64,000 nt of DNA from Pseudomonas cerasi. GTDB taxonomy: Bacteria > Pseudomonadota > Gammaproteobacteria > Pseudomonadales > Pseudomonadaceae. Each line of letters starts with the position of its first letter. Positions within the stretch are counted from its first letter, which is position 1. The DNA is taken from assembly GCF_900074915.1 (NCBI RefSeq), contig NZ_LT222319.1, forward strand, positions 4,683,001-4,747,000, read 5' to 3'. Made by a program: the position numbers and the translations under genes. The notes below the pieces were generated by a model. The model worked only from the letters and a program-made list of their open reading frames with translations. It did not search any database and was not told the origin of the DNA. Of the stretch, positions 48,486 through 57,551 are shown piece after piece.

Positions 48486-50078
48486 ATGCGTAAAACTCTT
48501 GCGATGACGTCGTGCCTGGGACTGTTGGCACTGGCCCCGTTTGCCCAGGCGGCAAGCAATCTGGTGTTTTGCTCCGAAGCGAGTCCGGCTGGCTTCGACG
48601 GTGCGCAATACACCTCCTCCACCGATAACGATGCATCCGAGCCGATCTACAATCGACTCACCGAATTCAAGCAAGGCGACACCACCGTGGTTCCAGCGCT
48701 GGCGACTTCCTGGGACATCTCGGAAGACGGCCTGGTCTACACGTTTCATCTGCGCGAGGGCGTGAAGTTCCACAGCAACAAGAACTTCAAACCCAGCCGT
48801 GACTTCAACGCCGACGATGTGCTGTTCACCTTCAATCGCATGCTCAAGCCCGATCATCCGTTCCGTGTCGCTTACCCGACCGAGTTCCCCTACTTCACCA
48901 GCATGGGCCTGAACAAGAAGATCAAGTCCGTCGAGAAGACCGACCCGCTGACCGTCGTGTTCACCCTCAATACGGTCGACGCGGCCTTCATTCAGAACAT
49001 CGCGATGAACTTCGCCGGCATCCTCTCCGCCGAGTACGCCGAACAGCTGATGGCCAAGGGTGACGTACGCGACATCAACCAGCAGCCTATCGGCACAGGC
49101 CCGTTCGTGTTTCAGCGTTATCAGAAGGATTCGCAGATTCGCTACAAGGGCAACAAGGAGTTCTGGGACCCGAGCCGGGTGAAAATCGATCAGTTGATCT
49201 TCGCCATCGTGACCGACGCCTCTGCGCGCATGCAAAAGCTCAAGGCCAATGAATGCCAGGTCTCGGTCAACCCGCGCCCGGCGGACCTCGCCAGCCTCAA
49301 GGCAGACAAAAGCCTGCAGATCATCGAGAAACCAGGCTTCAATCTCGGCTACATCTCCTACAACGTGCGCCACGAACCGTTGGGCAAGCTGGAAGTGCGT
49401 CAGGCGCTGGACATGGCCGTCAACAAGAAGGCGATCATCAACGCGGTTTACCAGGGCGCAGGGCAACTGGCAGTCAACGCCATGCCACCGACCCAGTGGT
49501 CCTATGACGACACTATCAAGGACGCCCCCTACGACCCGGAAAAAGCCAAGACACTGTTGCGTGCCGCAGGCGTCAAGGAAGGCACCGAACTGACCCTGTG
49601 GGCCATGCCGGTTCAGCGTCCTTACAACCCCAATGCCAAGCTGATGGCCGAAATGCTGCAGGCCGACTGGGCCAAGGTCGGCATCAAGGTCAAGATCGTC
49701 AGTTACGAATGGGGTGAATACCTCAAACGCACCAAAAACGGCGAGCACGATATCTCGCTGATCGGCTGGACCGGCGACAACGGTGACCCGGACAACTGGC
49801 TGGGCACGCTTTACAGCTGCGCTGCGATTGGCGGCAACAACTACTCGATGTGGTGCGACGAAAAATACGACCAACTGGTCAAGGCCGCCGTTGCGACCAC
49901 TGACCGCGAGAAACGTACCGAGCTGTACCAACAGGCGCAGCGCTACCTCAAGGAACAGGTGCCGATCACACCGGTTGCCCACTCGACCGTCAATCAGCCA
50001 TTGCGCGCCGAGGTCAGGGACTTCCACGTCAGCCCGTTCGGTCGCAACAATTTTTCAGGCGTCAGCATCGTCGATTGA
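48486..50078 (+). CDS. dppA3: Dipeptide ABC transporter binding protein (third DppA paralogue)
   Basis: Family 5 binding protein of 530 residues. Signal peptide MRKTLAMTSCLGLLALAPFAQA precedes LVFCSEASPAGFDGAQYTSSTDNDASEPIYNRL, DFNADDVLFTFNRMLKPDHPF, LEVRQALDMAVNKKAIINA and IGWTGDNGDPDNWLGTLYSCAA. Close to the first two paralogues; the segment at the start of mature domain I is two residues shorter (SEPIYNRL). An upstream 42-codon open extension is rejected because the signal peptide begins at this ATG. Confidence 0.93.
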   Translation: MRKTLAMTSCLGLLALAPFAQAASNLVFCSEASPAGFDGAQYTSSTDNDASEPIYNRLTEFKQGDTTVVPALATSWDISEDGLVYTFHLREGVKFHSNKNFKPSRDFNADDVLFTFNRMLKPDHPFRVAYPTEFPYFTSMGLNKKIKSVEKTDPLTVVFTLNTVDAAFIQNIAMNFAGILSAEYAEQLMAKGDVRDINQQPIGTGPFVFQRYQKDSQIRYKGNKEFWDPSRVKIDQLIFAIVTDASARMQKLKANECQVSVNPRPADLASLKADKSLQIIEKPGFNLGYISYNVRHEPLGKLEVRQALDMAVNKKAIINAVYQGAGQLAVNAMPPTQWSYDDTIKDAPYDPEKAKTLLRAAGVKEGTELTLWAMPVQRPYNPNAKLMAEMLQADWAKVGIKVKIVSYEWGEYLKRTKNGEHDISLIGWTGDNGDPDNWLGTLYSCAAIGGNNYSMWCDEKYDQLVKAAVATTDREKRTELYQQAQRYLKEQVPITPVAHSTVNQPLRAEVRDFHVSPFGRNNFSGVSIVD

Positions 50079-50096
50079 TCGAAAACTCCGCACGCC

Positions 50097-50172
50097 CTCG
50101 CCGTCTTGTGTCACGGCGAGAGCGGGCACTTGCGCGTCGATACCTATAACAACGCAGGACCCAAAGTCCTGC
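50097..50172 (+). terminator. Two hairpins between dppA3 and the porin gene
   Basis: CTCGCCGT/ACGGCGAG (50097-50120) and GCAGGAC/GTCCTGC (50154-50172). Neither has a T-tract. They are tandem intercistronic structures like those in the other gaps of this locus. Confidence 0.6.
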
Positions 50173-50234
50173 ACCACCAAAAGCCAGGCTTAAAGAACTG
50201 GCATATAAAAAAGTGATAAAGGGAGCTGCACATC

Positions 50235-51614
50235 GTGAAAACAACTAGCACTGCATTATTGGCATTGTCTCTCTCGTCGTTTGGCGCACTGGTTCAGGCT
50301 GAACCGGCAAGCCAGACGTTCGTACCGACCGAGCTGAGTTCAAAGAATGCACAGGCCGACGCCAACGGCTTTATCGAAGACCAACACCTGACCGGCACGA
50401 CCCGTAACTGGTACGCCAATGAACTCAAGCGTCGCGGCGAAGTGTTCCGCTACAACGACAACGGCGTTGCCGAGCAGACCTCGCGTCGCATCAACTGGCA
50501 GCAGGGCACGATCGTCAACTACACCTCCGGTTATACGCAGGGCGTTGTAGGTTTCTCCACCGAACTGGCGCTGTACAACGCCATTGCGCTGGACCGTGAC
50601 ACCGATGACTTTGCCGGCAACTCCAACCGTACCCTGGCACACAGCGACGGCGATGCAGTGGGTCAGTGGAGCAAGATGGGCCTGGGCAACGTGAAGGCGC
50701 GGGTTTCCAACACCGTCCTGACCATGGGTCGCCAATCGGTGAACACCCCGGTCATCGCCTTCATCGGCAACCGCGCACTGCCCTCCAGCTTCCAGGGTGT
50801 TGCCGTACAGAGCGACGAGTTGAATAACCTGTCCTTTCAAGCCGGTAGTTTCGACCGCGTATCGCCACGTATGGAACAGAGCCTGGACAAGTTCCGCTCC
50901 GAGTACGGTGATCGCAGCAAGACGGCCGACCGTCTGGACATGTTTGGTGGTGACTACAAGCCGACCGACAGCCTGACCGCCAGCTTCTATGCGTCCAACC
51001 TCGAAGACTTCTGGCACCAGTACTACTTCGGCTTCACCCACGAACTGGGTGACAGCAAGGTGTTCGCCCTCAGCACCAACCTGAACTACTACAAGACCAA
51101 GGATGCAGGTCAGAGCAAGCTGGGCGCGATCGACAACGATACCTACAGCCTGTCCTTCACCGGTACACATAACGCGCACAGCATCAGCGTTGCGTACCAG
51201 GAAGTTAACGGTAACGAGTATTTCGACTACGCCCACGACACCAACGCGATTTTCCTGGCCAACTCCCTGCTCTCGGACTTCAACGGCCCGAACGAGAAGT
51301 CCCTGCAGGTCGCTTACGTACTGAACATGGCCGAATATGGCGTGCCGGGCCTGAAATTCAACATCTACCAGGCACGTGGCTGGGACATCGACGGTACGCA
51401 CTACAAGGGCACCGGCTACACCGACGTACTGGCAATGGACGGCGAGACTCACTACGAATACGGCATTGGTTCGTCGTACTCCGTGCAGTCCGGCCCGCTC
51501 AAGGCCACTGCCATCCGCGCCACCTACACCACGCACCGCGCCAGCGAGAATCAGGCTGATGGCAACATCAACGAATTCCGTCTGGTGACCACCGTTCCGT
51601 TCAACATTCTTTGA
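50235..51614 (+). CDS. opdP: OprD-family outer-membrane porin (OpdP-like)
   Basis: Substrate-specific 18-strand porin, 459 residues. The signal peptide (MKTTSTALLALSLSSFGALVQA) precedes an OprD-type barrel: NGFIEDQHLTGTTRNWYANELKRR, GTIVNYTSGYTQGVVGFSTELALYNAIALDRD, MGLGNVKARVSNTVLTMGRQSVNTPVIAF, and a C-terminal strand ending TTVPFNIL. Position inside the dpp locus matches OpdP of P. aeruginosa, which admits glycine-glutamate and other dipeptides, so it should supply the periplasmic binding proteins. It starts with GTG behind GGGAGCTGCACATC. Confidence 0.93.
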   Translation: MKTTSTALLALSLSSFGALVQAEPASQTFVPTELSSKNAQADANGFIEDQHLTGTTRNWYANELKRRGEVFRYNDNGVAEQTSRRINWQQGTIVNYTSGYTQGVVGFSTELALYNAIALDRDTDDFAGNSNRTLAHSDGDAVGQWSKMGLGNVKARVSNTVLTMGRQSVNTPVIAFIGNRALPSSFQGVAVQSDELNNLSFQAGSFDRVSPRMEQSLDKFRSEYGDRSKTADRLDMFGGDYKPTDSLTASFYASNLEDFWHQYYFGFTHELGDSKVFALSTNLNYYKTKDAGQSKLGAIDNDTYSLSFTGTHNAHSISVAYQEVNGNEYFDYAHDTNAIFLANSLLSDFNGPNEKSLQVAYVLNMAEYGVPGLKFNIYQARGWDIDGTHYKGTGYTDVLAMDGETHYEYGIGSSYSVQSGPLKATAIRATYTTHRASENQADGNINEFRLVTTVPFNIL

Positions 51615-51630
51615 TTCGCTGAAAACCGTT

Positions 51631-51658
51631 GGGGCGCAAGGCAATGGCCTTGCGCCCC
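51631..51658 (+). terminator. Hairpin after the porin gene
   Basis: Perfect 12-base GGGGCGCAAGGC stem with a four-base loop, 16 bases after the stop; the next gene starts 38 bases further on. Confidence 0.75.
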
Positions 51659-51696
51659 ATCATCACCATCGACGTCAACTCTATGGAGGGTTCACA

Positions 51697-53292
51697 ATGA
51701 AACTGTTATCGCTACGCAACTCGATCGCCCTGGCCCTGCTCAGCGTCGCCGTCAGTGTTTCGGCAAAACCCCTGGTGGTCTGCACCGAAGCCAGCCCCGA
51801 AGGCTTCGACATGGTGCAATACACAACAGCAGTGACGGCCGATGCCGTGGCTGAAACCGTGTTCAACCGCCTCGCGGATTTCAAACCCGGTACCACGGAA
51901 GTGATTCCTGCGCTGGCTGACTCCTGGGAGATCAGCGACGACGGCCTGACGTACACCTTCCACCTGCGTAAAGGCGTCAAGTTCCACACCACCGATTACT
52001 TCAAACCGACCCGCGACATGAACGCCGACGATGTGCTCTGGAGTTTTCAGCGTCAGCTGGACCCGAAGCACCCGTGGCATGACAAGTCGAGCGTCGGCTT
52101 CCCCTACTTTGAAAGCATGGGCTTCAAAGAGCTGCTGAAAAGCGTCGAGAAAACTGACGACTACACCGTCAAGTTCACCCTGACCCGCCGCGAAGCACCA
52201 TTCCTGGCCGACCTCGCGATGGCCTTCGCGTCGATCTACCCGGCTGAATACGCTGACCAACTGTTGAAAGCCAACAAGACCGGCGACCTCAACAGCAAGC
52301 CGATCGGCACCGGCCCGTTCATCTTCCAGCGCTATGCCAAGGATGCGCAGGTACGCTTCAAGGCAAACCCGGACTACTTCCGCGGCAAGCCGCCTGCCGA
52401 TGCCTTGATTCTGGCAATCGCCACCGACAACAACGTGCGCCTGCAGAAGCTCAAGGCCAACGAATGTCAGATCGCGCTGTATCCGAAGCCGGACGACGTA
52501 CCGAGCATCAAGAAAGACCCGAATCTGAAAATCGATGAGCTGGAGGCAATGACCACCGGCTACATCGCTATCAACACCACGCACAAGTACCTGAGCGACG
52601 TACGCGTCCGCAAAGCCATTGACATGACGTTCGACAAGAACGCTTATGTCAACGCGGTGTTCGGCAAGGGCAACGCGCTGGTAGCGGTCAATCCGTATCC
52701 GCCGACCCTGCTGGGTTATAACAAAGACCTGAAGAACCCACCGATTGACCTCGACAAGGCACGCGCCTTGCTGAAGGAAGCTGGCGTTCCGGAAGGCACC
52801 ACGTTTACCCTGTTCACCCGCAACGGCGGCGGACCAACCAACCCCAACCCGATGCTCGGCGCGCAAATGATGCAATCCGACCTGGCAAAGATCGGCATCA
52901 AGATCGACATCCGCGTCATGGAATGGGGTGAAATGCTCAAACGTGCCAAGAATGGCGAACATGACATGGTGTCTGCTGGCTGGGCAGGCGACAATGGCGA
53001 CCCTGATAACTTCCTGACTCCGATGCTGAGCTGTGAAGCGGCGAAAAACGGCGAGAACTACGCCCGCTGGTGCAACGCCGATTTCCAGAAGCTGATCGAT
53101 AAGGCGCGTGAAACAGTGAACCCCGAGGAGCGCGCTGGGCTCTATGAACAGGCCCAGGCCATATTCAACAAGGATCAGCCATGGATCAGCATGGCTCACA
53201 CCAGAATGTTCACCGCCATGCGTAAAAATGTGGAGGGCTACCAAATCAGCCCGCTCACAACCAACAACTTCGCCACTACCCAGGTGAAGTAG
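51697..53292 (+). CDS. dppA4: Dipeptide ABC transporter binding protein (fourth, diverged DppA paralogue)
   Basis: Family 5 binding protein of 531 residues and the copy immediately before the permease genes. Signal peptide MKLLSLRNSIALALLSVAVSVSA; mature start KPLVVCTEASPEGFDMVQYTTAVTADAVAETVFNRL. It is more diverged than the other three: LWSFQRQLDPKHPW replaces LFTFNR, and the domain II motif reads SAGWAGDNGDPDNFLTPMLSCEA. It probably represents the main DppA orthologue of DppBCDF. A GGAGG ribosome site lies before the ATG. Confidence 0.93.
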   Translation: MKLLSLRNSIALALLSVAVSVSAKPLVVCTEASPEGFDMVQYTTAVTADAVAETVFNRLADFKPGTTEVIPALADSWEISDDGLTYTFHLRKGVKFHTTDYFKPTRDMNADDVLWSFQRQLDPKHPWHDKSSVGFPYFESMGFKELLKSVEKTDDYTVKFTLTRREAPFLADLAMAFASIYPAEYADQLLKANKTGDLNSKPIGTGPFIFQRYAKDAQVRFKANPDYFRGKPPADALILAIATDNNVRLQKLKANECQIALYPKPDDVPSIKKDPNLKIDELEAMTTGYIAINTTHKYLSDVRVRKAIDMTFDKNAYVNAVFGKGNALVAVNPYPPTLLGYNKDLKNPPIDLDKARALLKEAGVPEGTTFTLFTRNGGGPTNPNPMLGAQMMQSDLAKIGIKIDIRVMEWGEMLKRAKNGEHDMVSAGWAGDNGDPDNFLTPMLSCEAAKNGENYARWCNADFQKLIDKARETVNPEERAGLYEQAQAIFNKDQPWISMAHTRMFTAMRKNVEGYQISPLTTNNFATTQVK

Positions 53293-53300
53293 AAAAACAA

Positions 53301-53332
53301 TCCGGCGAGCTCATAACCCGAGACTCACCGGA
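53301..53332 (+). terminator. Hairpin between dppA4 and dppB
   Basis: TCCGG...CCGGA outer stem continues inward through GAG/CTC and CTC/GAG pairs with one mismatch and one bulge. It lies between the binding-protein and permease genes and may lower expression of the permease genes relative to dppA4. Confidence 0.6.
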
Positions 53333-53366
53333 GCATGCCTAACCGGCTGATGAGGTACACACCAAG

Positions 53367-54377
53367 ATGTTTAGTTTTATCGCCCGCCGAGTGGGGTTGC
53401 TGATACCCACTTTCTTCGGCATCACCTTATTGACCTTCGCCCTGATTCGTCTGATTCCGGGCGACCCGGTCGAAGTCATGATGGGTGAGCGCCGTGTCGA
53501 TCCGGAAATGCACGCTCAGGCCATGGAACGTCTGGGTCTGAACAAACCCCTCTACGCCCAGTACATCGATTACATCGGCAAGCTCGCCCAGGGCGACCTC
53601 GGTGAATCGTTGCGTACACGCACCAGTGTCTGGTCCGAATTCACTTCGCTGTTCCCGGCAACCCTGGAGTTGTCGCTGGCGGCGCTGATTTTCGCGGGTA
53701 TTCTCGGCCTGCTGGCCGGGGTGATCGCCGCACTCAAGCGAGGGTCCCTGTTCGACCATGGAGTCATGGGGATTTCCCTCGCCGGCTATTCCATGCCGAT
53801 CTTCTGGTGGGGCCTGATCCTCATCATGTTCTTCTCGGTAACACTGGGCTGGACCCCTGTTTCCGGGCGGATCGACCTGCTGTACGACATTCCGCCGGTC
53901 ACCGGCTTCATGCTGATCGACACGCTGTTGAGTGACGAACAGGGTGCGTTTCTCGATGCCCTGCACCACATGATTCTGCCGGCCATCGTGCTGGGTACCA
54001 TCCCGCTGGCGGTGATCGCCCGGATGACCCGCTCGTCGATGCTCGAAGTATTGCGGGAAGACTACGTGCGAACCGCCCGCGCCAAAGGCCTGTCGCCTGC
54101 CCGTGTGGTCTTCGTTCACGGCCTGCGCAACGCGCTGATTCCGGTACTGACCGTGTTCGGCCTGCAAATCGGTACGTTGTTGGCCGGTGCGGTACTCACC
54201 GAAACGATCTTCTCCTGGCCGGGTATCGGCAAGTGGTTGATCGAAGCCATTGGCGCCCGGGACTACCCGGTCGTGCAAAACGGCATTCTGCTGATCGCCT
54301 GTCTGGTGATCCTGGTCAATTTCGTGGTGGATATCCTCTACGGCTTTGCCAACCCACGCATTCGTCACCAGCGCTGA
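53367..54377 (+). CDS. dppB: Dipeptide ABC transporter permease DppB
   Basis: Inner-membrane channel subunit of 336 residues with about six membrane segments. It opens MFSFIARRVGLLIPTFFGITLLTFALIRLIPGDPVEVMMGERR, the canonical DppB start. The EAA loop is ARAKGLSPARVVFVHGLRNALIPVLTVFG, and the end FSWPGIGKWLIEAIGARDYPVVQNG is also typical. It begins the dppBCDF block, ten bases upstream of dppC. Confidence 0.96.
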   Translation: MFSFIARRVGLLIPTFFGITLLTFALIRLIPGDPVEVMMGERRVDPEMHAQAMERLGLNKPLYAQYIDYIGKLAQGDLGESLRTRTSVWSEFTSLFPATLELSLAALIFAGILGLLAGVIAALKRGSLFDHGVMGISLAGYSMPIFWWGLILIMFFSVTLGWTPVSGRIDLLYDIPPVTGFMLIDTLLSDEQGAFLDALHHMILPAIVLGTIPLAVIARMTRSSMLEVLREDYVRTARAKGLSPARVVFVHGLRNALIPVLTVFGLQIGTLLAGAVLTETIFSWPGIGKWLIEAIGARDYPVVQNGILLIACLVILVNFVVDILYGFANPRIRHQR

Positions 54378-54387
54378 GATCATCGAT

Positions 54388-55299
54388 ATGAGCACCCCTA
54401 CTCCTGCGGTAGCAGTCGATCAAAGCCTGCTTTACCCATCCCCGTACAAAGAATTCTGGCAAGCCTTCTCGAAAAACAAAGGCGCGGTTGCCGGCCTGCT
54501 GTTCATGACCCTTATCGTGTTCTGCGCCCTGTTCGCGCCCTGGGTTGCCCCCCATGACCCGAGCGAGCAATACCGCGACTTCCTGCTCACGCCGCCGGTA
54601 TGGCTTGAAGGCGGTCAATGGCAATTCATCCTCGGCACCGACGAACTGGGCCGCGACCTGCTGTCACGCCTGATCCAGGGTTCGCGCCTGTCGCTGCTGA
54701 TCGGTCTGGCATCGGTGGTCATGTCGCTGATCCCAGGCATTCTGCTGGGCCTGCTGGCGGGCTTTTTCCCGCGCATTCTGGGCCCTTCGGTGATGCGTCT
54801 GATGGACATCATGCTGGCCCTGCCCTCGCTGCTGCTGGCTGTGGCCATCGTGGCGATCCTCGGCCCTGGCCTGATCAACACCGTGATCGCCATCGCGATC
54901 GTGTCGCTGCCTTCCTATGTTCGTCTCACCCGCGCTGCGGTGATGGGCGAACTGAACCGCGACTACGTGACGGCCGCCCGTCTGGCCGGCGCCACCCTGC
55001 CGCGCCTGATGTTCATCACCGTGCTGCCCAACTGCATGGCACCGCTGATCGTTCAGGCCACCCTGAGCTTCTCGTCGGCGATTCTCGATGCCGCAGCGCT
55101 GGGCTTTCTGGGTCTGGGCGTACAGCCACCGACGCCTGAGTGGGGCACCATGCTCGCCTCGGCGCGCGACTACATCGAACGTGCCTGGTGGGTCGTGAGC
55201 CTGCCCGGTCTGACCATTTTGCTCAGCGTGCTGGCAATCAACCTGATGGGCGACGGTCTGCGCGATGCGCTGGACCCGAAACTCAAGAACGCCGCCTGA
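54388..55299 (+). CDS. dppC: Dipeptide ABC transporter permease DppC
   Basis: Second channel subunit of 303 residues. A cytoplasmic N-terminus is followed by the first membrane helix ([27 protein letters not shown]), the [27 protein letters not shown] signature, and the EAA loop [27 protein letters not shown]. The ATG ([12 protein letters not shown]) is placed after the dppB stop; a longer in-frame start overlaps dppB. Confidence 0.96.
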   Translation: MSTPTPAVAVDQSLLYPSPYKEFWQAFSKNKGAVAGLLFMTLIVFCALFAPWVAPHDPSEQYRDFLLTPPVWLEGGQWQFILGTDELGRDLLSRLIQGSRLSLLIGLASVVMSLIPGILLGLLAGFFPRILGPSVMRLMDIMLALPSLLLAVAIVAILGPGLINTVIAIAIVSLPSYVRLTRAAVMGELNRDYVTAARLAGATLPRLMFITVLPNCMAPLIVQATLSFSSAILDAAALGFLGLGVQPPTPEWGTMLASARDYIERAWWVVSLPGLTILLSVLAINLMGDGLRDALDPKLKNAA

Positions 55300-55309
55300 G
55301 GAGATTCGC

Positions 55310-56278
55310 ATGTCACTTCTTGAAATCAAGAATCTCAACGTCCGCTTCGGCGACGCCAAGGCCGTACCTGTTGTGGACGGCCTGTCCCTGAGCGTCGAAA
55401 AGGGTGAAGTACTGGCCATCGTCGGCGAATCGGGTTCCGGTAAATCGGTGACCATGATGGCGCTGATGGGGCTGATCGACTCCCCCGGCATCATCACCGC
55501 CGACGCGCTCAATTTCGACGGCAACGACCTGCTCAAGCTCAACGCACGGCAGCGTCGACGCATTATCGGCAAAGACCTGGCGATGGTCTTTCAGGACCCG
55601 ATGACCGCTCTGAACCCCAGTTACACCGTGGGCTTCCAGATCGAGGAAGTGCTGCGCCAGCACCTGAACATGTCGGGCAAGGCTGCACGCCAGCGTGCAC
55701 TGGAACTGCTGGAAAAGGTCGAGATCCCTGGCGCCGCCGCGCGCCTGAATGCCTACCCGCACCAATTGTCCGGCGGCATGAGCCAGCGTGTGGCGATTGC
55801 CATGGCGATTGCCGGCGAACCGAAACTGCTGATCGCCGACGAACCGACCACCGCGCTGGACGTGACCATTCAGGCGCAGATCATGGAGCTGCTGCTGAGC
55901 CTGCAGAAAGAGCAGGACATGGCACTGGTGCTGATCACTCACGACCTGGCTGTCGTGGCCGAAACCGCCCAGCGTGTCTGCGTGATGTACGCCGGTCAGG
56001 CCGTCGAAGTCGGGCAAGTGCCGGGGCTGTTCGATGTCCCTGCCCACCCGTACAGCGAAGCCTTGCTGGCCGCCATTCCCGAGCACAGCATGGGCGCCGA
56101 GCGCCTCGCCACGCTGCCGGGCATGGTCCCGGGCCGCTATGACCGTCCACAAGGTTGCCTGCTGTCACCGCGCTGCCCGTACGTGCGCGACAACTGCCGA
56201 ACCGAACGCCCAGCCCTTGATCCCAAGGCGCACAGTCTGGCGCGCTGCTTCTATCCCTTGAATCAGGAGGTGGCGTAA
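55310..56278 (+). CDS. dppD: Dipeptide ABC transporter ATP-binding protein DppD
   Basis: ATPase of 322 residues: Walker [20 protein letters not shown]-loop [20 protein letters not shown], signature [17 protein letters not shown], Walker [19 protein letters not shown]. The C-terminal dipeptide-family region has the cysteine cluster [14 protein letters not shown]. The stop overlaps the dppF start by one base (TAATG), so translation of the two ATPases is coupled. GAGGAGATTCGC gives the ribosome site. Confidence 0.96.
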   Translation: MSLLEIKNLNVRFGDAKAVPVVDGLSLSVEKGEVLAIVGESGSGKSVTMMALMGLIDSPGIITADALNFDGNDLLKLNARQRRRIIGKDLAMVFQDPMTALNPSYTVGFQIEEVLRQHLNMSGKAARQRALELLEKVEIPGAAARLNAYPHQLSGGMSQRVAIAMAIAGEPKLLIADEPTTALDVTIQAQIMELLLSLQKEQDMALVLITHDLAVVAETAQRVCVMYAGQAVEVGQVPGLFDVPAHPYSEALLAAIPEHSMGAERLATLPGMVPGRYDRPQGCLLSPRCPYVRDNCRTERPALDPKAHSLARCFYPLNQEVA

Positions 56279-57252
56279 TGAGCGTCGTACTTACCGCCCG
56301 CGACCTTACCCGTCACTACGAAGTCTCCCGCGGCCTGTTCAAGGGCACAGCGCTGGTGCGTGCGCTTAACGGCGTGTCCTTCGAACTGGAAGCCGGCAAG
56401 ACCCTGGCTGTAGTCGGCGAGTCCGGCTGTGGCAAATCGACACTGGCGCGCGCGCTGACGCTGATCGAAGAGCCTTCATCCGGCTCGCTGAAAATCGCCG
56501 GTCAGGAAGTTGCCGGGGCCAGCAAGGCCGAGCGCAAGCAGTTGCGCAAGGACGTGCAGATGGTCTTCCAGAGTCCTTATGCCTCGCTCAACCCGAGACA
56601 GAAAGTCGGGGATCAGCTCGGCGAGCCGCTGCTGATCAACACCAGCCTGTCAGCCGCCGAACGCCGCGAGAAAGTCCAGGCGATGATGGCCCAGGTCGGT
56701 TTGCGCCCTGAGCACTATCAGCGCTACCCGCACATGTTCTCCGGCGGTCAGCGTCAGCGTATCGCGCTGGCTCGGGCAATGATGCTGCAGCCCAAGGTGC
56801 TGGTAGCGGACGAGCCGACTTCAGCGCTGGACGTGTCGATTCAGGCGCAGGTACTGAACCTGTTCATGGACCTGCAGCAGGAATTCAACACCGCCTACGT
56901 GTTCATCTCCCACAACCTGTCGGTGGTGCGCCATGTCGCCGATACGGTATTGGTGATGTACCTGGGCCGGCCTGCGGAAATGGGTCCCAAGGAAGAGATC
57001 TACAACCGTCCGCTGCACCCGTACACCCAGGCGCTGCTGTCGGCGACTCCGACCATCCATCCGGACCCGCTCAAGCCGAAGATCAAGATCGTCGGCGAGC
57101 TGCCCAACCCGCTCAACCCGCCAAGCGGCTGCGCCTTCCACAAGCGCTGCCCCTATGCGACCGAGCGTTGTGCAGCCGAAGTGCCAGAGCTGCGCCTGGT
57201 GGATAACCGCCAGGTGGCTTGCCACTACGCCGAGCAATTTGTAGCGGCGTAG
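56278..57252 (+). CDS. dppF: Dipeptide ABC transporter ATP-binding protein DppF
   Basis: Partner ATPase of 324 residues: Walker A VVGESGCGKSTLARALTLIE, Q-loop FQSPYASLNPRQKVGDQLGEPLLIN, signature FSGGQRQRIALARAMM, Walker B VLVADEPTSALDVSIQAQ. The C-terminal motif is CAFHKRCPYATERC. It is the last gene of the locus. AGGAGGTGGCG lies just upstream within dppD. Confidence 0.96.
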   Translation: MSVVLTARDLTRHYEVSRGLFKGTALVRALNGVSFELEAGKTLAVVGESGCGKSTLARALTLIEEPSSGSLKIAGQEVAGASKAERKQLRKDVQMVFQSPYASLNPRQKVGDQLGEPLLINTSLSAAERREKVQAMMAQVGLRPEHYQRYPHMFSGGQRQRIALARAMMLQPKVLVADEPTSALDVSIQAQVLNLFMDLQQEFNTAYVFISHNLSVVRHVADTVLVMYLGRPAEMGPKEEIYNRPLHPYTQALLSATPTIHPDPLKPKIKIVGELPNPLNPPSGCAFHKRCPYATERCAAEVPELRLVDNRQVACHYAEQFVAA

Positions 57253-57267
57253 CTAAAAGCCAAAAGA

Positions 57268-57300
57268 CTATCGTGCCCACGCTCCAGCGCTCAGCGTTAT
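57268..57300. repeat. Dispersed palindromic repeat, copy D left fragment
   Basis: CTATCGTGCCCACGCTCCAGCG, the ATCGT-CCCACGCT block of the repeat family, directly after dppF and before a REP pair. Confidence 0.6.
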
Positions 57301-57333
57301 ACACAAGTACGCTTTTGATTCTGGCCAGCGGCC

Positions 57334-57423
57334 GTGGGAGCGAGCTTGCTCGCGAAGAGGCCAGTAAATCCCCTGAAAATGGGGCGTCTGGGCCATCGTA
57401 TTCGTGAGCAAGCTCACTCCCAC
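57334..57423. repeat. REP pair (inverted doublet)
   Basis: GTGGGAGCGAGCTTGCTCGC (57334-57353) and, in the opposite orientation, GTGAGCAAGCTCACTCCCAC (57404-57423). This is the classic paired REP layout of Pseudomonas, about 45 bases apart, in the convergent gap after dppF. Such doublets can act as mRNA stabilisers and are mobilised by REP-associated transposases. Confidence 0.85.
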
Positions 57424-57433
57424 AGGGCTCTTG

Positions 57434-57530
57434 GACGCCCCGCGTCCGGTTTTGAGTATGTGGTGCGGCGCAGATTTGTGACGCAGAGCGTCAACCAAGG
57501 CATTCCCACGCTGGAGCGTGAGGAACGATA
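57434..57530. repeat. Dispersed palindromic repeat, copy D right unit
   Basis: Contains GTCCGGTTTTGAG, TTTGTGACGCAGAGCGTC and GGCATTCCCACGCTGGAGCG followed by TGAGGAACGATA. It aligns with the left unit of copy B over its whole length. Confidence 0.75.
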
Positions 57531-57551
57531 CCCTCAACTATCGTGCGATGC

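Noticed and set aside
48441-50027. Long minus-strand frame opposite dppA3 (similar frames opposite dppA1, dppA2 and dppA4)
   Set aside because: These are antisense shadows; they recur because the four dppA genes are similar, and the translations have no recognisable domain.
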